Shown: positions 32,995 to 37,635 of the stretch, one piece after another
Layout of the letters: the number at the start of each line of letters is the position of its first letter
How positions within the stretch are numbered: position 1 is the first letter of the stretch
Source of the DNA: Thermus caliditerrae
Lineage (GTDB): Bacteria; Deinococcota; Deinococci; Deinococcales; Thermaceae
Reading direction: 5' to 3'
NCBI RefSeq assembly: GCF_021462525.1
Contig: NZ_JAKEDT010000003.1
Location: 16,218 to 53,852, forward strand
DNA: 37,635 bases
Translations under genes and position numbers: made by a program
Notes under the pieces: generated by a model
What the model saw: only the letters and a program-made list of their open reading frames with translations
Database searches by the model: none
What the model was told of the DNA's origin: nothing

Positions 32995-34578
32995 ATGAAG
33001 AGAAAACTCTTACTTGGTTTTCTGGTAGCCCTGGGCCTCGGGTTGGCCCAAAAGACCCTGGTCTTCGGGTCCAACGGGGAGCCGGTGAGCCTCGAGTCGG
33101 GCAACATCACCGACGGCATCTCCATCTACGTGCAGCGGCAGATTTACGACACCCTGGTGGACTTCAAGCCGGGCTCCACCGAGGTGACCGCCGGTCTGGC
33201 CACCAGCTGGTTCAGCTCCCAAGACGGCAAGGTCTGGACCTTCCGCCTGCGTCAAGGGGTGAAGTTCCAGGACGGCACCGAGCTGGACGCGGAGGCGGTG
33301 AAGTTCAACGTGGAGCGCTGGTGGGACCCCAAGAACCCTACCCGCATTGACGCCGCCGCCCGCTACGAGATCTGGCCCGAGCTCTTCGGCGGCTTCAAGG
33401 GCGACCCTGGCTCCATCCTCAAGGAAATCCAGGTGGTGGACAAGTACACCATCCGCTTCGTCCTCACCCAACCCTTCCCCGCCTTCCCCGCCGCCATCGG
33501 CTCCGGCTACTTCGGCATCGCCAGCCCCGCGGCCATCAAGAAGGACGGGGCCAAGTACGGCTCCCCCACCGGCAGCGCCGTGGGCACCGGCCCCTTCCGC
33601 CTGGTGGAGTGGCGGCCCGGGGAGCAGGTGGTTTTGGAGAAAAACCCCACCTACTGGAAAAAGGGCTTCCCCAAGATGGACCGGGTGGTCTTCCGGGTCA
33701 TCAAGGACCCCGCCGCGCGCCTGGCGGCCCTTAAGGCGGGAACCATCGACTTCACCACCGACATCCCGCCCGCCAACCTGAAGGACCTCGAGGCCGACAA
33801 GAACCTGGCCGCGGTCTTCCGCCCCTCCTTCAACGTAGGCTACCTGGCCCTGAACCCCGCCTACAAACCCCTCTCCGACCCCAAGGTGCGGCAGGCCATC
33901 GCCATGGCCATCAACAAGAAGGCCATCGTCCAAGCCTTCTGGGGCAAGCTGGGCGTCACCGACGGCCACTTCACCCCGCCCTCCATGAAGGCCTTCCAGT
34001 CCCCCAAGGTCACGGACTACGAGTTCAACCCCCAGAAGGCCAAGGCCCTCCTGGCCGAGGCCGGCTATCCCAACGGCTTTGACCTCGAGCTCTGGTACAT
34101 GCCCGTCTCCCGCCCCTACTTCCCCACCCCCAAGGAGATCGCCGAGGCCATGGCTGCCGACCTTTCCGCCATCGGCATCCGGGTGAAGCTCCAGACCAAG
34201 GACTGGGCCAGCTACCTGGCGGACCGCAAGAAGGCCCCCGGGTTCCAGGCCTACATGCTGGGCTGGACCGGGGACTACGGCGATCCCCAGAACTTCTTCG
34301 ACCCCCACTTCGCCTGCCCCATCGCCGACCTGTTTGACGGCACGGGGAAACCCCTCTGCGTAAAGGAGCTGGGGGATATCCTCACCAAGGCCGCCACCAC
34401 CCCCAACCTGGAGGAGCGCAAGCGCCTCTACCAGCAGGCGGACGAGCTCACCTTCAGCCTGGCCCTGCGGGTGCCCATCGTACACTCCCAGCCCCTTTTG
34501 GCCAAGCGGCAAAACGTCTACGGCTGGGTACCGAGCCCCTTGGGCTCCGAGTCCTTTGAGGCCGTAGAGAAGCGCTAA
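32995..34578 (+). CDS. Peptide ABC transporter substrate-binding protein (DppA/OppA family, SBP_bac_5)
   Basis: The 527-residue exported protein starts MKRKLLLGFLVALGLGLAQ, a Sec signal with no lipobox. The family-5 fold is shown by VSLESGNITDGISIYVQRQIYDTLVDF, WTFRLRQGVKFQDGTELDAEAVKFNVERW, GTGPFRLVEW, GYLALNPAYKPLSDPKVRQAIAMAINK, AKALLAEAGYPNGF and LGWTGDYGDPQNFF. Dipeptides or oligopeptides are the likely ligands; haem, nickel and sugars are known for relatives. GGAAAGGAG precedes the ATG. A strong terminator-like hairpin with a UUCG loop separates it from the permease genes. Confidence 0.93.
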   Translation: MKRKLLLGFLVALGLGLAQKTLVFGSNGEPVSLESGNITDGISIYVQRQIYDTLVDFKPGSTEVTAGLATSWFSSQDGKVWTFRLRQGVKFQDGTELDAEAVKFNVERWWDPKNPTRIDAAARYEIWPELFGGFKGDPGSILKEIQVVDKYTIRFVLTQPFPAFPAAIGSGYFGIASPAAIKKDGAKYGSPTGSAVGTGPFRLVEWRPGEQVVLEKNPTYWKKGFPKMDRVVFRVIKDPAARLAALKAGTIDFTTDIPPANLKDLEADKNLAAVFRPSFNVGYLALNPAYKPLSDPKVRQAIAMAINKKAIVQAFWGKLGVTDGHFTPPSMKAFQSPKVTDYEFNPQKAKALLAEAGYPNGFDLELWYMPVSRPYFPTPKEIAEAMAADLSAIGIRVKLQTKDWASYLADRKKAPGFQAYMLGWTGDYGDPQNFFDPHFACPIADLFDGTGKPLCVKELGDILTKAATTPNLEERKRLYQQADELTFSLALRVPIVHSQPLLAKRQNVYGWVPSPLGSESFEAVEKR

Positions 34579-34588
34579 CCCTTTCCGC

Positions 34589-34620
34589 CCCGGGCCCCCT
34601 TCGGGGGGTCCGGGCTTTTT
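34589..34620 (+). terminator. Terminator/attenuator between peptide-binding protein and permease genes
   Basis: An 11-bp stem (CCCGGGCCCCC pairing with GGGGGTCCGGG, one G-T pair) closed by a TTCG tetraloop and followed by C and TTTTT. This is a canonical intrinsic terminator 12 bp before the dppB-like start, so permease expression needs read-through. Confidence 0.85.
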
Positions 34621-34631
34621 GAGGCGGACAA

Positions 34632-35642
34632 ATGTGGAGCTATGTTCTTCGACGCCTGCTGGGCCTGGTCCCCGTCCTCTTCGGGATCACCCTTTTGGTC
34701 TTTCTGTTCCTGAAGCTCATCCCCGGCGACCCCGCCCAGGCCATTCTGGGGGAGCGGGGCACCCCGGAGCAGCTCGCCGCCCTCCGGGAAAAGCTCGGGC
34801 TCAACAAGCCCTTATACGTTCAGTACCTCACCTTTGTCAAGAACATCCTCACCGGGGACCTGGGCACCAGCGCCGTGTCCACCATTCCCGTGGCCGAGGA
34901 GTTAAAAAGGCGCTGGCCCGCCACCTTTGAGCTGGCCCTGGCCGCCATCTTGGTGGCCGTGGTCCTGGGCATCCCCATAGGCATCCTGGCGGCGGTGCGC
35001 AAAAACAGCCTCCTGGACACCCTCTCCATGAGCCTCTCCCTGGTGGGCGTTTCCATGCCCGTCTTCTGGCTGGGCCTACTCTTCGTTTACCTCTTCGCGG
35101 TGAACCTCCACTGGCTCCCCACGGGAGGACGGCTCTCCACGGACCTGGCCATCGACTTCCGCCCCATCACCGGCTTCTTGGTCCTGGATGGGCTCCTCTC
35201 CCTAAAACCCCAGGTGCTCGGGGACGCCCTCCGGCACCTCCTCCTCCCCGCCCTTACCCTGGGCACCATCCCCCTGGCCATCCTCACCCGCATCACCCGG
35301 AGCGCCATGTTGGAGGTGCTCTCCCAGGACTACGTGCGCACCGCCCGGGCCAAGGGCCTGGGTGAGAGGCAGGTCATCCTGAAGCACGCCCTCAAAAACG
35401 CCCTCCTCCCCGTGGTGACCATCGTGGGGCTCCAGTTTGGTACCCTCCTGGGCGGGGCCATCCTCACCGAAACCATTTTTTCCTGGCCCGGCATCGGCTC
35501 CTACATCTACGAGGGCATCCTGAACCGCGATTACCCCGTGGTACAGGCCGGGGTGCTGGTGGTGGCTACGGCTTTCGTCCTGGTCAACCTCCTAGTGGAC
35601 CTCTCTTACGCCCTTTTGGACCCCCGCATCCAGTACCGGTGA
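34632..35642 (+). CDS. Peptide ABC transporter permease DppB type
   Basis: The 336-residue membrane protein begins MWSYVLRRLLGLVPVLFGITLLVF and continues LIPGDPAQ, the N-terminal signature of DppB/OppB. Later come DTLSMSLSLVGVSMPVFWLGLLFVYLF and the EAA loop SQDYVRTARAKGLGERQVILKHALKNALLP, which contacts the ATPase. It forms the channel with the next gene product, which begins 4 bp after its stop. There is little Shine-Dalgarno signal before the ATG. Confidence 0.94.
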   Translation: MWSYVLRRLLGLVPVLFGITLLVFLFLKLIPGDPAQAILGERGTPEQLAALREKLGLNKPLYVQYLTFVKNILTGDLGTSAVSTIPVAEELKRRWPATFELALAAILVAVVLGIPIGILAAVRKNSLLDTLSMSLSLVGVSMPVFWLGLLFVYLFAVNLHWLPTGGRLSTDLAIDFRPITGFLVLDGLLSLKPQVLGDALRHLLLPALTLGTIPLAILTRITRSAMLEVLSQDYVRTARAKGLGERQVILKHALKNALLPVVTIVGLQFGTLLGGAILTETIFSWPGIGSYIYEGILNRDYPVVQAGVLVVATAFVLVNLLVDLSYALLDPRIQYR

Positions 35643-35646
35643 ACCC

Positions 35647-36495
35647 ATGGAAACCCCTACCCGTCAAGCCTTAAAGCGCTTTTGGAAGTCCCCTTCCGGC
35701 AAGGTGGGGCTTCTCTTCGCCCTTTTCCTGGTACTCCTGGCGCTCTTTATCCCTATCCTGAAGCCCTACGACCCCGCCACGGACCGGGACTACCTGAACC
35801 GGCTCAAGCCCCCCACCCTGGAACACCCCTTCGGCACCGACCATCTGGGGCGGGACATCTTCACCCGGGTGCTCCATGGAAGCCGCATCTCCTTGCAGGT
35901 GGGCGTGATCTCAGTGAGCGTCGGCCTCTTCCTGGGCACCCTTCTGGGCCTCCTCGCCGGGTTTTACCGGGGAAAGACGGAGCTCTTCATCGGCTGGCTG
36001 GCCGATCTGCTCTTGGCCTTTCCGGGAACGCTTCTGGCCATTGCCATCGTGGCGGTGTCGGGACCGAGCTTGCAAAACGCCATGCTGGCCATCGGCATCG
36101 TGCAGGTGCCGGTCTACATCCGCCTGGCCCGCTCTATGGTCCTCTCCCTAAGGGAACAGGACTTCGTGCAGGCGGCCTTCGCCCTGGGGGCCAGCAACGG
36201 GCGCATCCTCTTCCGCCACATCCTCCCCGGCACCCTGGCCCCCCTGGTGGTCCAGGCCACCCTCTCCATCGGCACGGCGACCCTCGAGGCCGCCGCCTTG
36301 GGCTTCCTGGGCCTTGGCGCCCAGCCCCCCGCCCCGGAGTGGGGGGCCATGATCGCCGACAGCTTCAAGGGCGGCTACGCCATGAACGCCCCTTGGACCA
36401 TGATCTTTCCCGGGCTTTTCATCATGCTCACGGTGCTGGCCTTCAACCTCCTGGGGGATGGCCTGCGGGACGCCCTGGACCCCAGAAGCCGCTAG
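35647..36495 (+). CDS. Peptide ABC transporter permease DppC type
   Basis: The 282-residue membrane protein has the DppC/OppC features: an N-terminal cytosolic stretch and first helix, PPTLEHPFGTDHLGRDIFTRVLHGSRISL, and the EAA loop REQDFVQAAFALGASNGRILFRHILPG followed by GLGAQPPAPEWGAMI. It pairs with the DppB-like subunit. The operon has no ATPase genes after it; the next gene is an unrelated lipoprotein with its own promoter, so the DppD/DppF subunits must be encoded elsewhere. Confidence 0.94.
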   Translation: METPTRQALKRFWKSPSGKVGLLFALFLVLLALFIPILKPYDPATDRDYLNRLKPPTLEHPFGTDHLGRDIFTRVLHGSRISLQVGVISVSVGLFLGTLLGLLAGFYRGKTELFIGWLADLLLAFPGTLLAIAIVAVSGPSLQNAMLAIGIVQVPVYIRLARSMVLSLREQDFVQAAFALGASNGRILFRHILPGTLAPLVVQATLSIGTATLEAAALGFLGLGAQPPAPEWGAMIADSFKGGYAMNAPWTMIFPGLFIMLTVLAFNLLGDGLRDALDPRSR

Positions 36496-36505
36496 CAAGC
36501 TCAAA

Positions 36506-36527
36506 GGAGCCTTAAGGCCCCGGCTCC
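36506..36527 (+). terminator. Possible terminator after the peptide permease genes
   Basis: GGAGCC (36506-36511) pairs with GGCTCC (36522-36527) across a 10-nt loop that itself can fold as GCC-TTAA-GGC. No T-tract; weak support. Confidence 0.35.
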
Positions 36528-36537
36528 GGCCAGGGGG

Positions 36538-36543
36538 TATCAT
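36538..36543 (+). promoter_or_regulatory. Leaderless -10 of the PrcB-like lipoprotein gene
   Basis: TATCAT lies 6 bp before the ATG at 36550, giving the gene its own promoter. No -35 match. Confidence 0.45.
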
Positions 36544-36549
36544 GGAACC

Positions 36550-37602
36550 ATGAGCAAAGGTTGGCTGTTCCCCTTACTCCTCCTGCCCCTTCTTGCCGCC
36601 TGCGAGGTGCTGGAAGGCTCCGGCTACCGCGTGGCCGAGGCCCAGCTCCTCTTCCCCGAGGCCACGGAGCGCTGGACCTACTTCTACGGGGAACCCCGGG
36701 AGGTGCAGCTGGGGAAAACGACCCTGCGCCTGGAAAAGGCCGCTGGCGAGAGCCTCTGGGCGGTCCCCGGAGCGCTTTGGGTGGACGGGAACCCGGTGCT
36801 GCGCGAGGTGGGGCCGGCCCTAAGGCCCCTGGCCGAGGCGGTGCGCGGGGTCCAGGGGAGCCTGGTGGAGGTGCGCACCCAGGCCAACCTCCGGGCCACC
36901 TGGCTCTACGACGGCGTGGGTTGGGTGAAGCTCACGGGAAGCCTGAAGGAAGGGGAACGCCGCGCCTTGGTCCAGCCCACGGGCTACCAGACCCCCGACC
37001 TCTACGCCTTCACCGGGCCGGAAACCCAGGTCCTCTTGCGGGAAATCCTGGCCCGGCGGGGGGGGAAGCAGGTGGCGCTCTTTGAGCTTTCCGAGCCCGT
37101 CCTGAAGCCCCTGGCCTTGGACCCTATCCCCGACGGCTACCGGGTGGGAGCCCTTCTGGTCCAGTACGGGCTTAGAGTGGAGGTGGTGACCCCGCCTCCT
37201 CCCCCCTACCGCATCCTGGACCAAGGCGCCAACGCCGCCTATCAGGAAACGGAGGCCAAGGCCTATTTGGCCAACAACCCCACCCGCTTCGCCGAGGTGT
37301 GGAACCTGGTGGTGGCCAACCGCATCCCCCGCCCCCCCGCCCCCAGCGTGGACTTCCGCAACAAGAGCGTGGCCGCCTTCTTCTGGGGGCTGAAGCCCAC
37401 CGGAGGGTACAGCCTAAGCGTGGTGGGGGTTACCTATGCCGCCGGAACCGCCCGGGTGGTCCTGAACCTGCAAAGCCCCAGGCCCGGGGCCATCGTCACC
37501 CAGGCCCTCACCAGCCCCTACGTCCTCCTGGAGCTGGAGCGGGTGAGCCGGGTGGTCTTCGCCGACCCCTCGGGGCGGGTTCTGGCGGAGGCCAGGGAGT
37601 GA
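36550..37602 (+). CDS. Lipoprotein with PrcB-like C-terminal domain
   Basis: The 350-residue protein starts with a lipoprotein signal ending LLAAC (Cys18 lipidated). Most of the chain (about 20-270) resembles nothing I recognise; it is rich in beta-like segments and has a PPPPP linker near 217-221. The C-terminal region (about 275-345) reads FRNKSVAAFFWGLKPTGGYSLSVVGVTY and continues to YVLLELER, the pattern of the PrcB C-terminal domain. PrcB in Treponema stabilises the dentilisin protease complex; whether this protein has a protease partner is unknown, and none is encoded beside it. HtrA and the site-2 protease are in the same window but far away. It has a leaderless promoter and is followed by a hairpin. 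Confidence 0.65.
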   Translation: MSKGWLFPLLLLPLLAACEVLEGSGYRVAEAQLLFPEATERWTYFYGEPREVQLGKTTLRLEKAAGESLWAVPGALWVDGNPVLREVGPALRPLAEAVRGVQGSLVEVRTQANLRATWLYDGVGWVKLTGSLKEGERRALVQPTGYQTPDLYAFTGPETQVLLREILARRGGKQVALFELSEPVLKPLALDPIPDGYRVGALLVQYGLRVEVVTPPPPPYRILDQGANAAYQETEAKAYLANNPTRFAEVWNLVVANRIPRPPAPSVDFRNKSVAAFFWGLKPTGGYSLSVVGVTYAAGTARVVLNLQSPRPGAIVTQALTSPYVLLELERVSRVVFADPSGRVLAEARE

Positions 37603-37615
37603 GGCTAAGTACCCC

Positions 37616-37635
37616 GTCGTGGCTTGCGCCACGAC
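37616..37635. terminator. Hairpin at the window end
   Basis: A perfect 8-bp stem GTCGTGGC / GCCACGAC with a TTGC loop begins 14 bp after the lipoprotein stop. The window ends at its last base, so a following T-tract cannot be judged. Confidence 0.5.

Noticed and set aside
33010..34512. A 500-codon open frame antisense to the peptide-binding protein gene
   Set aside because: It shadows a clear binding protein; the sequence is Gly/Val/Leu repeats from reversed codons and has no supported start.

Overview
The window looks like chromosomal DNA of a Thermus species. GC content is very high, intergenic gaps are tiny, and 4-bp start/stop overlaps (ATGA, GTGA) are frequent. MutS matches my memory of T. 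aquaticus/T. thermophilus MutS closely (FYE mismatch motif at residues 39-41). The run purU-rraA-mutL-mutS-sulfite dehydrogenase-cytochrome c-MOSC-5'-nucleotidase-glnA resembles, from memory, the T. thermophilus HB8 TTHA132x neighbourhood. No insertion sequence, prophage or CRISPR array was seen, and no gene-free stretch exceeds about 200 bp.

Layout. 1-3.9 kb: a VapBC-type toxin-antitoxin pair (toxin cut by the window edge), tRNA-Ser(CGA) with its terminator, a TilS-TadA fusion whose 3' end lies inside the tRNA gene, a cysteine-rich CopZ-like protein, a CDGSH iron-sulfur protein and a radical SAM protein. 4-8.2 kb: an APH-fold kinase, upp, a WecA/TagO-type glycosyl-1-phosphate transferase, a Uma2-type nuclease-like protein and wecB, a cell-surface polysaccharide set. 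8.2-10.6 kb: a frameshifted MFS exporter and a divergent site-2 protease with CBS domains. 10.5-15.3 kb: a TAXI-TRAP uptake cassette with two paralogous binding proteins around one fused permease, plus DUF1850. 15.3-22 kb (mostly minus strand): HtrA protease, purU, rraA (plus strand), mutL, mutS. 22-24.5 kb: sulfite dehydrogenase, dihaem cytochrome c and MOSC protein. 24.5-27.7 kb: a Tat-exported 5'-nucleotidase divergent from glnA. 27.8-32.9 kb: a complete branched-chain amino-acid ABC transporter (livKHMGF order). 32.9-36.5 kb: dipeptide/oligopeptide ABC binding protein and two permeases without ATPases. 36.5-37.6 kb: a PrcB-like lipoprotein ending at a hairpin.

How the genes work together. 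Much of the window concerns nitrogen and organic-acid acquisition (TAXI-TRAP, Liv, Dpp, glutamine synthetase). Other themes are periplasmic redox chemistry (sulfite oxidation through cytochrome c), envelope quality control (HtrA, site-2 protease, possibly PrcB), DNA mismatch repair and tRNA maturation. Two expression styles stand out. Many housekeeping genes have a -10 hexamer only 5-7 bp before the start codon (leaderless), while exported or transporter genes have TTGACA-type promoters, 5' leaders and strong Shine-Dalgarno sites. Three transporter operons carry a strong hairpin right after the binding-protein gene, as expected when the binding protein must outnumber the permease.

No wholly novel multi-gene system could be demonstrated. 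The most unusual items are the tilS-tadA/tRNA-Ser overlap, the MFS gene broken at a textbook slippery G run, the shared symmetric -10 between purU and rraA, and the mutL/rraA antisense overlap.
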